Shown in pieces: positions 43,588-52,349 of a stretch of DNA of 64,000 nucleotides (the first letter of the stretch is position 1; each line of letters starts with the position of its first letter). Source of the stretch: Imperialibacter sp040222385 (GTDB taxonomy: Bacteria; Bacteroidota; Bacteroidia; Cytophagales; Cyclobacteriaceae); contig NZ_JAVKDF010000010.1 of assembly GCF_040222385.1 (NCBI RefSeq), positions 62,001 to 126,000 on the forward strand, given 5' to 3'. The translations under genes and the position numbers were made by a program. Below the pieces are notes generated by a model. That model was not told where the DNA came from and searched no databases. It saw only the letters and a program-made list of their open reading frames with translations.

Positions 43588-44478
43588 ATGCGGAGATTGG
43601 TTTTATTGAGTTTTAGTCTTTTAGCAAGTTTTTCGTCCTTTAGTCAGTTAAAAAAGTTTTACTCTGTGAGCAACGACTCTGCCTTTCAAAAGGTGGATTT
43701 TTGCTTGAGTGCAACTTCTGGCTCTTGCTATATCCGGCCTGTGAAAGCAGCCCAGCCAGTCAATATTTATGGCAATCCAGACTTCGAAACCATCAATCCT
43801 TCCTTCAAAACCTACATAAAGAACAGCGTCAAGCACGTCAACCTTGACCTTGAGAACTATCAATCCTCCACAATAAGTAAAAGCCTGACCTCCAGTATTT
43901 TTGGAGACAGCAAGAAAGACGACAAGAACTACTGGAAGATTCTCCTTACAGAGGACAAAGTGTATTCCCTTCAGCTAGCTTATGGCATCGGCAATGCGGA
44001 TGTGGATCTTTCCGGCATTCCTGTAGAGAAACTTAAGATAAACACCGGAAGTGCTGACGTCATAGTTGATTATGCCGATGGCAAGGGAAACCTGGTAGCA
44101 ATGGACACTTTTTTTGTGAAGGTTGACTTGGGGTCGCTGATAGCCAATCATATCAACCTTACCAACTCAAAAGTAATTGTGGCTGAGGTGGGCTTTGGTA
44201 CGGCCGTACTGGACTTTAGTGATAAAAGTCAGCAGTCGTCAAAAATAAGGGCAAGCGTAGGTGCAGGCAGATTGGAGATGATTATGCCGAAGGAAAACGT
44301 TCCGGTGATAATTTATCTGCACAACTCGCCTCTTTGCAGTGTTAAAATGCCTGCCGAGTTTACACAGATCAGAAAAAATGTGTACACCAGCTCCAGCTAT
44401 CACCCCGATGCCCTGGACTTAATGGAGTTCAATGTAGACGTTGCACTCGGCAACGTGGAGTTCGTTAGCAAGAAGTAA
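43588..44478 (+). CDS. Exported protein with possible toast-rack/DUF4097-like repeats
   Basis: 296 residues from the ATG at 43588, which gives a clear signal peptide (RRLVLLSFSLLASFSSFSQ); an upstream in-frame ATG at 43501 lies in the dnaJ terminator and is rejected. Residues ~130-280 are short beta strands with repeats of the kind LAYGIGNADVDLSGIPVEKL and VEVGFGTAVLDF-like pieces, suggesting a toast-rack adhesin-type fold. No family is certain and the function is unknown; it is likely periplasmic. Confidence 0.55.
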   Translation: MRRLVLLSFSLLASFSSFSQLKKFYSVSNDSAFQKVDFCLSATSGSCYIRPVKAAQPVNIYGNPDFETINPSFKTYIKNSVKHVNLDLENYQSSTISKSLTSSIFGDSKKDDKNYWKILLTEDKVYSLQLAYGIGNADVDLSGIPVEKLKINTGSADVIVDYADGKGNLVAMDTFFVKVDLGSLIANHINLTNSKVIVAEVGFGTAVLDFSDKSQQSSKIRASVGAGRLEMIMPKENVPVIIYLHNSPLCSVKMPAEFTQIRKNVYTSSSYHPDALDLMEFNVDVALGNVEFVSKK

Positions 44479-44596
44479 ATAGATTTTCAGTTTATTCATT
44501 TTATCTTTTTGGAGTAGCAATTGTGCCAACTGGTTAACAAGCAATGGCGTATTTTATAAAAGCCAAATTCTTGAACATATAGCCAGGTGCATAAGG

Positions 44597-44632
44597 AGGG
44601 TTAGCACTTAGTTTGAATTACCCTTTTTTTTA
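44597..44632 (+). terminator. Weak terminator-like hairpin after the exported protein gene
   Basis: AGGGT (44597-44601) and ACCCT (44620-44624) flank an 18-base loop and precede an eight-T run. The stem is only 5 bp, so the call is tentative. Confidence 0.35.
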
Positions 44633-44686
44633 AATAATTATGCATAGGCTATGGTGTTTTTTGTTTGCTAATTGTTGTTCTCCAAG

Positions 44687-46606
44687 ATGATGATTCCGAG
44701 ATGTTTGGTTCTGACTTTTATACTTTTTGCGCCCTATTTTTCTTCCGGGCAATCAAGCCTCGACTCACTTCTCAGTGATTGGGAATTAAGGAAAACGACC
44801 GACCCGGACACCACCACCGTTAACCTTCTAATTGATATTGCCACAGCTTATCAGTACGACAACACTGACAGTGCGCTTTACTATTCTAGTTTGGCTGAGG
44901 AGTATTCAAGAGAATTGGATTTTACACGTGGGCTCGCCAATAGCCTGACCAAGAAGGGAATTTGCTACTACATTAGAGGTGTTTACGATTTGTCGCTCGA
45001 TGCTCACTCAAGTGCTCTGGTGTTGCATCGGCAGATTGGCAACGGAAAGGGGATGGCGCTAAGTCTGAATGGTATCAGTTTGGTGTATCTCGGCAAGGAC
45101 GATTTAATCAGAACGATTGAGTATCAGCGGCAGTCAATTTGGTACAGTAAAAACAGCACTGACTCCTCCCTACTGGCGAATAATTATTTTAACCTTGGCC
45201 TCGCTTTCGACGAGTTGCGACAGTTTGACAGCGCCTACCACTATCTCGATGCTTCTATCAGGGTTTGCAATGTTTACAAAAATGAAAGAATCAAGCTCAT
45301 GGTAAACAATCGCCTGGCGCTTACTTATTTTCACGAGGGTAGGTACCGGGATGCCATCGAGCAGTACAAAAAAGTGCTTAATGCGGATTATTATCAAAGC
45401 AACTGGGAGAGCACCTTTGCGCACGCCGGTATGGCCGAGGCCTACATTAGCCTTGACGAACCTGTAACAGCTATCAATCATGGACGTTACGCTCTGGACT
45501 ATGCAGAGAGAGTGGGGGCAATGTGGGACATGGAAAGAGCCTACGGGGTGCTGGCAGAGGCTTATGCTGAAAGCGGTGATTTTGAAAACGCCTTCGAAAC
45601 ACATAAAAAATACAAGCAGTTGAGTGACTCGATTCTCAGCGAGGCGAAAGAGAAAGAAATAAACTTATTGATGGTCAAGTACCATGAAGCAGAGAATCAA
45701 AAACTGGCTCAGGAGAACAAGGTTCAGGAAAAAGAGCTTCGGGTTACCTTTCTGGCTAGTATTATTTTTGCCGTGGTGCTGGTATTCACAATTGCCGTTG
45801 CCTATCTCTTATCTAGAAATAGCAAGATAAAGAGCAGGCTCAACGTAAAACTCACGGAGCAAAATGAGGACATTGCCAGGAAAAAGGAGCAGATAGAAAA
45901 GCAAAATGAAAGGCTTGAGGCATTGAATAGTACTAATTCACTGATACTTTCTATTATAAGCCATGACATGCGAAGTCCGATAGCTTCGATGCAGTCAACG
46001 ATAGAATTGATGAAGGGAAAGTTTGGAACAGCATTCAAGGACTACGCATTATTTGACGAGCTCGGTAAACGAGTTGATAATGTAGCTAACATGCTCAATA
46101 ACCTGCTCACTTGGGCAGGAGCACAGTTTTCTGGCATTCAAACCACTATTGAGGAAGTTAATGCCACCGCTGTTGTGCAGGATTTAGTGGCTGTTTATGG
46201 TTTTCAGGCCGGGGAGAAAAATATAAGCCTGGTTCACCAACCACAAGCCAATATTTTCTTGCGGGCGGATGTTTCCCAACTGAAAATCATTGTGCAAAAC
46301 TTACTGAGCAACTCCATCAAGTTTACCAGAGAAGGTGGTGAAGTGAAGGTCTATTATTCAGAAACCAACTTTATGACTTCGGTGCATATACGAGACAACG
46401 GTGTGGGCATGACGAAGGAAAGGCTGGACGCCATCCAAAGCAAGGTAGGCAAAAGACTTACTGACCTCGGAACCAGCAATGAACCGGGCACTGGCTTGGG
46501 GATGTTACTGGTCAAGCAATTCATTATGAGCAACGAAGGCTCAATGGAAATCAAAAGTGAAGCAGGCAAAGGAACGGAGTTCATCATAAGCTTCAAGACG
46601 GCATAG
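44687..46606 (+). CDS. TPR-containing sensor histidine kinase
   Basis: 639 residues from the ATG pair at 44687/44690 (a TTG at 44672 is possible). A signal peptide (to ~residue 24) leads a periplasmic region of about six TPR-like helical repeats (residues 50-320; YDLSLDAHSSALVLHRQIGN, ALDYAERVGAMWDMERAYG). A membrane helix (ASIIFAVVLVFTIAVAYLL, near 368-388) and a coiled-coil lead to the HisKA box with His426 (IISHDMRSPIAS) and an HATPase domain (QNLLSNSIKF, DNGVGM, GTGLGMLLVKQF). Typical Bacteroidota architecture. No response regulator is directly adjacent; the stimulus is unknown. Confidence 0.88.
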   Translation: MMIPRCLVLTFILFAPYFSSGQSSLDSLLSDWELRKTTDPDTTTVNLLIDIATAYQYDNTDSALYYSSLAEEYSRELDFTRGLANSLTKKGICYYIRGVYDLSLDAHSSALVLHRQIGNGKGMALSLNGISLVYLGKDDLIRTIEYQRQSIWYSKNSTDSSLLANNYFNLGLAFDELRQFDSAYHYLDASIRVCNVYKNERIKLMVNNRLALTYFHEGRYRDAIEQYKKVLNADYYQSNWESTFAHAGMAEAYISLDEPVTAINHGRYALDYAERVGAMWDMERAYGVLAEAYAESGDFENAFETHKKYKQLSDSILSEAKEKEINLLMVKYHEAENQKLAQENKVQEKELRVTFLASIIFAVVLVFTIAVAYLLSRNSKIKSRLNVKLTEQNEDIARKKEQIEKQNERLEALNSTNSLILSIISHDMRSPIASMQSTIELMKGKFGTAFKDYALFDELGKRVDNVANMLNNLLTWAGAQFSGIQTTIEEVNATAVVQDLVAVYGFQAGEKNISLVHQPQANIFLRADVSQLKIIVQNLLSNSIKFTREGGEVKVYYSETNFMTSVHIRDNGVGMTKERLDAIQSKVGKRLTDLGTSNEPGTGLGMLLVKQFIMSNEGSMEIKSEAGKGTEFIISFKTA

Positions 46607-46827
46607 GATTTTACTTTCTTTGCCCAACCCCCAATTTCGGTTGTCTAAAGATTTGGCGACTATGTCCCCCCCTACCCGCAGTTGGTCGAAATCAGACATC
46701 AACCATGGCAATTGATCCGTTGTAATAGTGATCTTTGTATTATCTCTCTCTTCCATTACTCACAACATTATTAATTATTTACTGTTGCAATCCTTCAAAA
46801 AGACGAAAGGATTATGAGTTGTTTGCT

Positions 46828-49332
46828 ATGGAAAAAATAAAAGTTTTTTTAAAAGGGTTTCCCCTTCCCAATAAATCAATATTGGTGTTTGTTCTCACCG
46901 TTTTATTGGTTCTGTTAACTGAGGACTATCTAATTTCCTTCTCAATATTATCTCATCATCAAAGTGTATTGTTTGTTCTGGCAGGAACTGCAACAGCTTT
47001 TTACTTCTATTTACTGACTAAGAGAAGAGCATCAGATACTAATAATCGTCACGGACTTAGAAATCCGGTAAAATCAATCCTGGACAGCAGCGACGAGATG
47101 GTGTGGGCAATAGATACAAATTATCGATTGTTGGTGTTCAATGAAGCTTTCCGATCTTCTATTCAGCTATTTTCAGGACACGACTGCCTGGTGGGTGATA
47201 ATATTTTGTCCATTGAAATGGGGGCCGATAACCATGAATGGAGAGCACACTACGACAAGGCGCTGCGTGGGATTACTTTTAGTTTTGAAGATAGACTTCC
47301 TGAGGAAGTTGGTGGCATGAGTTACCAAAACTCTTTTCAGCCGCTCAGAAATGAATCAACAGGAAAAATAGTGGGAGTGAGCTGCTTTAGTAAGGACATC
47401 ACCTGGAAGGTTGAACAGGAGAAGAAGTTGAGGGAAAGTAGTCAGCGGCTGCAACTGGTGCTTGATAGCGCCAGGATGGGCATTTGGGATCTTAACATGA
47501 GAACCTGGGAAGCCCAGTTTAATGATTTATACAAGCAAATGCTGGGTTATGCGACGCATGAAATCGATGGATCACAGACGACATGGGAGGGCTTGCTTCA
47601 CCCGGAAGATGTAAGCTTGGCCTGGGACTGCATGAACAAGCACATCAGAGGGGAAGCTGAGACAATTGACATGGAATACCGCATGCGTCACAAAGATGGT
47701 CGGTGGTTGTGGATCCATAACAGAGGCAAGATTGTGGAGCGTGATTTGGATGGAATACCCGTTCGTGCATTGGGTACTCACTATGACATAACCCAGAGGA
47801 AACTGGCTGAATCTGAGCTTCAAAAGCTCTCTTTGGTGGCGAGCAAAACACATAACGGAGTAGTTATAACAGACGCCAATGCCAGGGTGGCATGGGTAAA
47901 CGAAGCATATGAGAAGATGACTGGCTTTACCCTTGCCGAAATAGTAGGGAAATACCCTGCGGATGCTGTTAGTGGGCCAGATACGGATAGCGAGGCTGTC
48001 AAGAGGATTATGGCGAAACTTGCTGGAAAGCAAATCATTAGGGAAGAGGTTATCTACTACAAAAAGAATGGGGAGAAGATATGGGTGGCACTGGAGATCA
48101 CTCCTATTTTTGATGCCGATGGCAACCTGGAAAGGTTCATCTCTATAGAGACAGATGTCACTGACCGGAGGAAGCATGACAATCAACGCTTGATACTGGA
48201 GGCAGCGGTTAAGAATATTGCAGAGGCGGTGCTAATTATTAGCAAGCCTTGCAAAAAAGATAACTCGTTGTATCGGGTTGTCTATTCCAACGATGCATTT
48301 TTTGAGATGACAGGGTTTAGCCCTGAAGAAGTGAAGCATAACAATCCAATCAATTTGCTCAGAGGACCCAAATCAGATAACGAGAAATTGGCGAGGGTAT
48401 TTGGCGCCATTGCCAGAGAAAATTATGTTCAGGAGGATTTGATTTCCTATAAGAAAAATGGAGAGTCGTTTTGGATTAACCTGGCTGTGTCGCCGGTTGG
48501 TGACCTGAGTCACAACAACAAACACTATTTTGTTGCCATTGTAAAAGACATTAGCGAAAAAAAACAAGCGCAAAATGAAGCTTTGGGTCTAACTAACGAA
48601 TTGGTTAGCCGGAACAAAGAGCTACAGGAATTCACGCAAATTGTTTCCCACAACCTTCGGGCTCCTGTTGTTAACATCCTTGGACTGACTCAGATATTTG
48701 ACAAGTCGCAGGCCTTCAATGAATACAATCTGAAGATACTCAGACACCTGACTGAATCGGCACAACAGCTGGATACAATCCTTATTGATCTGAATGACAT
48801 TCTTCAGGTAAGAGAATCATCTACTCAAGCGAAACAGAAATTTATATTGAAAGACCTGGTTCAGCAGGTACTTTCTTCCTTCATACTTCAAATTGAGGAG
48901 TCTGGAGCAAAAATCAGTTTGCAAGTCGATGAGTCTATTCAGCTTGAAGCAATCAGGGGGTATGTTCATTCTGTGGTTCATAACCTTACTACCAATGCAC
49001 TCAAGTACAGGAACCCAAGGCGACCATTGGAACTTGGCGTCACTGCATACACGACCAAAAATGATTTAGTGCTATGGGTGAAGGACAATGGTTTGGGCAT
49101 GGACACGAAGCTTATTGCGGGCAAACTATTTAAGCTTTATAAGCGCTTTCACAGCCACGTGGAGGGAAAAGGGATGGGATTATTCCTGGTGAAAACCCAG
49201 GTGGAGAGAATGGGTGGCACGATCAAAGTATTTAGCACGCTTGGCAAGGGTACAGCTTTCAGAGTAGCAATTCCAATAGAGAACTGTCTGGTTAAGGAGG
49301 ACGAAATACAATATGCTCTGGAAGTAGAGTAA
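46828..49332 (+). CDS. Multi-PAS sensor histidine kinase
   Basis: 834 residues from ATG 46828; a longer in-frame start is less likely. Two membrane helices (about 14-65), then four PAS domains (about 85-205, 205-330, 335-455, 460-590), each ending in a D(I/V)T/DIS step to the next. The HisKA box has His608 in IVSHNLRAPVVNI, and the HATPase has NLTTNALKYR, DNGLGM and KGMGLFLVKTQV. The fourth PAS resembles LOV (LLRGPKSDNE) but has no flavin-binding Cys. No receiver domain. Its partner and signal are unknown. Confidence 0.9.
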   Translation: MEKIKVFLKGFPLPNKSILVFVLTVLLVLLTEDYLISFSILSHHQSVLFVLAGTATAFYFYLLTKRRASDTNNRHGLRNPVKSILDSSDEMVWAIDTNYRLLVFNEAFRSSIQLFSGHDCLVGDNILSIEMGADNHEWRAHYDKALRGITFSFEDRLPEEVGGMSYQNSFQPLRNESTGKIVGVSCFSKDITWKVEQEKKLRESSQRLQLVLDSARMGIWDLNMRTWEAQFNDLYKQMLGYATHEIDGSQTTWEGLLHPEDVSLAWDCMNKHIRGEAETIDMEYRMRHKDGRWLWIHNRGKIVERDLDGIPVRALGTHYDITQRKLAESELQKLSLVASKTHNGVVITDANARVAWVNEAYEKMTGFTLAEIVGKYPADAVSGPDTDSEAVKRIMAKLAGKQIIREEVIYYKKNGEKIWVALEITPIFDADGNLERFISIETDVTDRRKHDNQRLILEAAVKNIAEAVLIISKPCKKDNSLYRVVYSNDAFFEMTGFSPEEVKHNNPINLLRGPKSDNEKLARVFGAIARENYVQEDLISYKKNGESFWINLAVSPVGDLSHNNKHYFVAIVKDISEKKQAQNEALGLTNELVSRNKELQEFTQIVSHNLRAPVVNILGLTQIFDKSQAFNEYNLKILRHLTESAQQLDTILIDLNDILQVRESSTQAKQKFILKDLVQQVLSSFILQIEESGAKISLQVDESIQLEAIRGYVHSVVHNLTTNALKYRNPRRPLELGVTAYTTKNDLVLWVKDNGLGMDTKLIAGKLFKLYKRFHSHVEGKGMGLFLVKTQVERMGGTIKVFSTLGKGTAFRVAIPIENCLVKEDEIQYALEVE

Positions 49333-49416
49333 GACCGGACAATGCATAAACTCTCTCTTTCCATTATTAAATAAAGGTTGCATCTTGGTGGTTTAACTTC
49401 TAATAAGTATTCCGCC

Positions 49417-51117
49417 TTGAAGCTAAAGCTCAACATATGGCTTACTCTTTGCCTCTTTGTTTTCAGCACCATTTTTATTCTGGTGGTGTTCAATATTACC
49501 TATTCTAGCCTTGAAGAGGAGCTTGTTTTAAGAGCAAAAGACAAATTAAACGCTGTTAATATTCTTAAAAGGCGGCTCATAGAGCTTCACCTGCGAGACA
49601 AGAAGCAAGAAGCGGATCACATTTTGTCAAACGCCGACCTTCATGGCGTAAATGAGGCCGACCTGGTGGAAAACCTACAGTCGATATCCGAAATAAAAAG
49701 GATTGAACTTTCGCACGAATTTGACCCCAATCAGGGTCGGTTCGTAGCCAGCCTCGACGTAGACTCCACCTATTACAATTTTCTTTTCACGAGTGAGAAA
49801 AGGCAAGTCCGCCTGGTTTTTGGCTTGCAGGACATCCAGGATATTCTGCTGGAGCGTACCGGGCTTGGTGTAACCGGCGAGTCGTACGTGGTTAATGAGC
49901 GACACCGCCTCATGTCGGCCTCTCTCTTCCACCCTCAGGAATACCCTACTAACATATCGAGCCCCAGCCACGGTGTGCTGTCGGCCATTGGCGGCAAAGA
50001 AGACGTCACAATCTACACAGACTACCGGGATGTGGGCGTGATGGGAGCTTTTCGGCCCGTTGATTTTTATGGGATAAAAATGGCCCTCTTAACAGAAATT
50101 GACCTCGACGAGCTCATGAGGCCTATCTATTCGATTAGAGAGAAGATGGTCATAGTTGTCGGGATTTTGATGGCGGTGTCGTTAGCCATTTCTGTTTTTC
50201 TCGGTAAAATTCTGTCGAACCCCATTGTGCAACTTCGAAGAGTGGCTGACCAACTGTCGCTGGGAACCTTACCTTCCGACATCAGACCATCTGGCCCTGT
50301 GCTTGAAATGCAGCAGATCACACAGTCGATGGACAAGCTTATTCATTCTCTGAAGCAGATTGCATCATTTGCCTCCGATATTGGTGAAGGCAAGATGGAG
50401 TCGACTTATGTAATGCTGAGCAGCCACGATGAGTTGGGCAAAGCCATTCTTCAAATGCGGGATCAGCTGGTTACATTGAACAACGAAAAGAATGCGTTGG
50501 AGCTCAACTCCAAAAGGATACTGATCGAAGCCCAGGAAAAAGACCGGGAAAGGATTTCCAGAGATTTGCACGATGGGCTCGGGGCGTTGCTTACTACTTT
50601 GAAGCTAAGAATGGAGAAGAGCGGTGTTATGGATGAAAGTGCTGACATAAGAGACTTGATAGAAAGAACTATTTCGGAGACCCGAAGCCTGGCAAGGAAC
50701 CTAATGCCGGCTGTGCTTCGGGATTTTGGACTAAGCGAGGCTCTTGAACAGCTTATTTCAGACATTGAAGACAGTACTCAGATCAAAGTTTTATTTTTTA
50801 ATGAGCTGGAGAACTCCAACTATAAACTTGAGAAGGATAAGCAAGTATATATTTACAGGGTAGTGCAGGAGGCCATCAACAATGCCATCAAGCATGCCCA
50901 GTGTGACGAAATTCAACTTTCAATCACTGTTTTTGATGATCATCTGGCATTGTATATTAAGGACAATGGCATAGGCTTTGAAGTTGGGCAGAAAGATGGA
51001 TTCACCGGCCTGGGCCTCAGAAATATTGAGGAGAGGGTAAGATTAATGGGTGGTGTTTTTTATATAGAATCAGAAAAAACAGGAACAGGCATAGAGATAG
51101 AAATTCCGATATCATGA
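49417..51117 (+). CDS. NarX/DesK-type (HPK7) sensor histidine kinase
   Basis: 566 residues if it starts at TTG 49417 (KLKLNIWLTL); a TTG at 49378 is the other option, and no ATG is suitable. It has an N-terminal membrane helix, a ~190-residue periplasmic domain, a second helix (KMVIVVGILMAVSLAISVFL), a HAMP-like region, and the HPK7 phospho-acceptor His385 in ERISRDLHDGLGALLTTLK. The HATPase domain has VQEAINNAIKHA and GLGLRNIEERV. Its stop overlaps the ATG of the response regulator gene by 4 bases, so the two are a coupled pair. Confidence 0.9.
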   Translation: MKLKLNIWLTLCLFVFSTIFILVVFNITYSSLEEELVLRAKDKLNAVNILKRRLIELHLRDKKQEADHILSNADLHGVNEADLVENLQSISEIKRIELSHEFDPNQGRFVASLDVDSTYYNFLFTSEKRQVRLVFGLQDIQDILLERTGLGVTGESYVVNERHRLMSASLFHPQEYPTNISSPSHGVLSAIGGKEDVTIYTDYRDVGVMGAFRPVDFYGIKMALLTEIDLDELMRPIYSIREKMVIVVGILMAVSLAISVFLGKILSNPIVQLRRVADQLSLGTLPSDIRPSGPVLEMQQITQSMDKLIHSLKQIASFASDIGEGKMESTYVMLSSHDELGKAILQMRDQLVTLNNEKNALELNSKRILIEAQEKDRERISRDLHDGLGALLTTLKLRMEKSGVMDESADIRDLIERTISETRSLARNLMPAVLRDFGLSEALEQLISDIEDSTQIKVLFFNELENSNYKLEKDKQVYIYRVVQEAINNAIKHAQCDEIQLSITVFDDHLALYIKDNGIGFEVGQKDGFTGLGLRNIEERVRLMGGVFYIESEKTGTGIEIEIPIS

Positions 51118-51743
51118 GTACTATTAGAATTATTATTGCCGATGATCACCAGCTATTTCGGAATGGCCTCAGGGCTTTGCTGCTGGCGCAAGAGAGCGTT
51201 GAAATTGTTGGTGAGGCCGAAACTGGCGAGGCACTCCTGAACCAGCTGGCAATCACCAAGGCAGACATCATTCTGCTGGATATTTCTTTACCGGACAAAT
51301 CGGGGCTCGATATTCTGCCTTTGGTGAGGGAAAAATATCCTGACACAAAATGCATCATGCTAACTATGCATGAGGAACTCCAGTACGTAAAGGAGAGCCT
51401 CAAAAAAGGAGCGTCGGGATACTTGCTCAAAGACACTAGTGAAAACGAATTGCGGGAAGCTATACGTGGGGTATACCTCGGAAAGCGGCACTTTAAAAAT
51501 AAGATATCGGAGCTTTTGCTGGAGGATATGTCCGGGCCGGGAAGCCCCTCACCTATTCTTTCAGAAAGGGAAATTGAGATTGTGAAAATGGTGGCCGAGG
51601 GAAAGATCACCAAAGAAATTGCAGACAAATTATTTATCAGCGTTCGAACTGTCGAAACGCACCGGTCACGTATTATGAAAAAGCTGGGTGCCGCCAACGC
51701 TTCTGAGATGATAAATGCGGCTTACCGGCGCAAGCTCATTTAG
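51114..51743 (+). CDS. NarL/LuxR-family response regulator
   Basis: 209 residues. Receiver domain with the acidic pair Asp10/Asp11 and phospho-acceptor Asp56 (ILLDISLPDKSG), Thr and Lys switch residues (MLTMHEE, KKGASGYLLKD). The C-terminal LuxR-type HTH is SEREIEIVKMVAEGKITKEI plus KLFISVRTVETHRSRIMKKL. Partner of the HPK7 kinase by gene overlap (ATGA). A tandem 21-bp repeat starts 3 bases after its stop codon and may be its target in front of the next gene. Confidence 0.93.
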   Translation: MSTIRIIIADDHQLFRNGLRALLLAQESVEIVGEAETGEALLNQLAITKADIILLDISLPDKSGLDILPLVREKYPDTKCIMLTMHEELQYVKESLKKGASGYLLKDTSENELREAIRGVYLGKRHFKNKISELLLEDMSGPGSPSPILSEREIEIVKMVAEGKITKEIADKLFISVRTVETHRSRIMKKLGAANASEMINAAYRRKLI

Positions 51744-51745
51744 CG

Positions 51746-51787
51746 TTACGTATTTTCCACATATCATTACGTATTTTCCACATATCC
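51746..51787. repeat. Tandem direct repeat, 2 x 21 bp
   Basis: TTACGTATTTTCCACATATC followed by A, then the same 20 bases followed by C, head to tail, with no mismatch in the 20 bases. It lies between the response regulator stop codon and the start of the small secreted protein gene (51839), ending ~52 bases before that ATG. Two binding sites spaced by two helical turns (21 bp) would suit a dimeric DNA-binding protein. No other copy is visible in the window. Confidence 0.85.
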
Positions 51788-51838
51788 AATTACCCATTTT
51801 TTGCGAAGGCCGGGGGTACCGTTGTTGCGTTTATTTGT

Positions 51839-52174
51839 ATGAACATTAAACGCACCCTAATTATGTTAAAGGCAGCAGCAACAACCCTTATTCTTGGCCT
51901 GGCTATTTGTTTCAGTGCCAATGCACAAAGCAAGTCTTTGAAAGGACCGGCGTACAAAAATGCCAGCCCGACTGAAAAGTATAAAGGCAGCAGCACATTG
52001 CTGGTAAGAGGAGAAACTCCTACACCCAAGGGGCCAGAGGCGAAAAACCAAAAGCACTGGGATATTGACAAGTCAGAGTTTGAAGTGGTTAGGCTTGATG
52101 AATTAAAAGGAAAAAACACAAAGGGACTCAAAGGCCCAGCGTACAAAAACTATAAGCCTGAAGTGAATAACTAA
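51839..52174 (+). CDS. Small secreted protein with LKGPAYKN repeats
   Basis: 111 residues. A signal peptide (hydrophobic 10-25, ending SANAQ) is followed by three copies of an octamer: LKGPAYKN (34-41), PKGPEAKN (63-70), LKGPAYKN (97-104). The mature protein of ~80 residues is basic and rich in Lys, Gly, Pro. I know no family for it. It may begin at ATG 51863 (residue 9) instead. It is placed behind a sensor kinase/response regulator pair and a tandem repeat, and a strong terminator follows, so it could be their regulated output. Confidence 0.7.
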   Translation: MNIKRTLIMLKAAATTLILGLAICFSANAQSKSLKGPAYKNASPTEKYKGSSTLLVRGETPTPKGPEAKNQKHWDIDKSEFEVVRLDELKGKNTKGLKGPAYKNYKPEVNN

Positions 52175-52202
52175 TGCAGGAACATTGGTTGGTAGGTTGA
52201 TT

Positions 52203-52230
52203 AGACCGGCAGAAGGCCGGTCTTTTTTTA
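52203..52230 (+). terminator. Rho-independent terminator after the small secreted protein gene
   Basis: AGACCGGC (52203-52210) and GCCGGTCT (52216-52223) pair perfectly over 8 bp with a 5-base loop, followed by six T. Confidence 0.88.
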
Positions 52231-52349
52231 CCTCTTCAGTAAGCTTCTAGGGAAATAAAGGCAGTCGCTACGGTTGCCTGGGCAGCCTTTGACGAAAAGG
52301 TGGATAGGTTCTTCGGTTGGTGGAGGTTGCCCAATTTCCCGTCCATTTT

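Noticed and set aside
46828..49332. The fourth PAS domain as a blue-light LOV sensor
   Set aside because: The segment NPINLLRGPKSDNE resembles LOV but the photo-active cysteine of GxNCRFLQ is absent.
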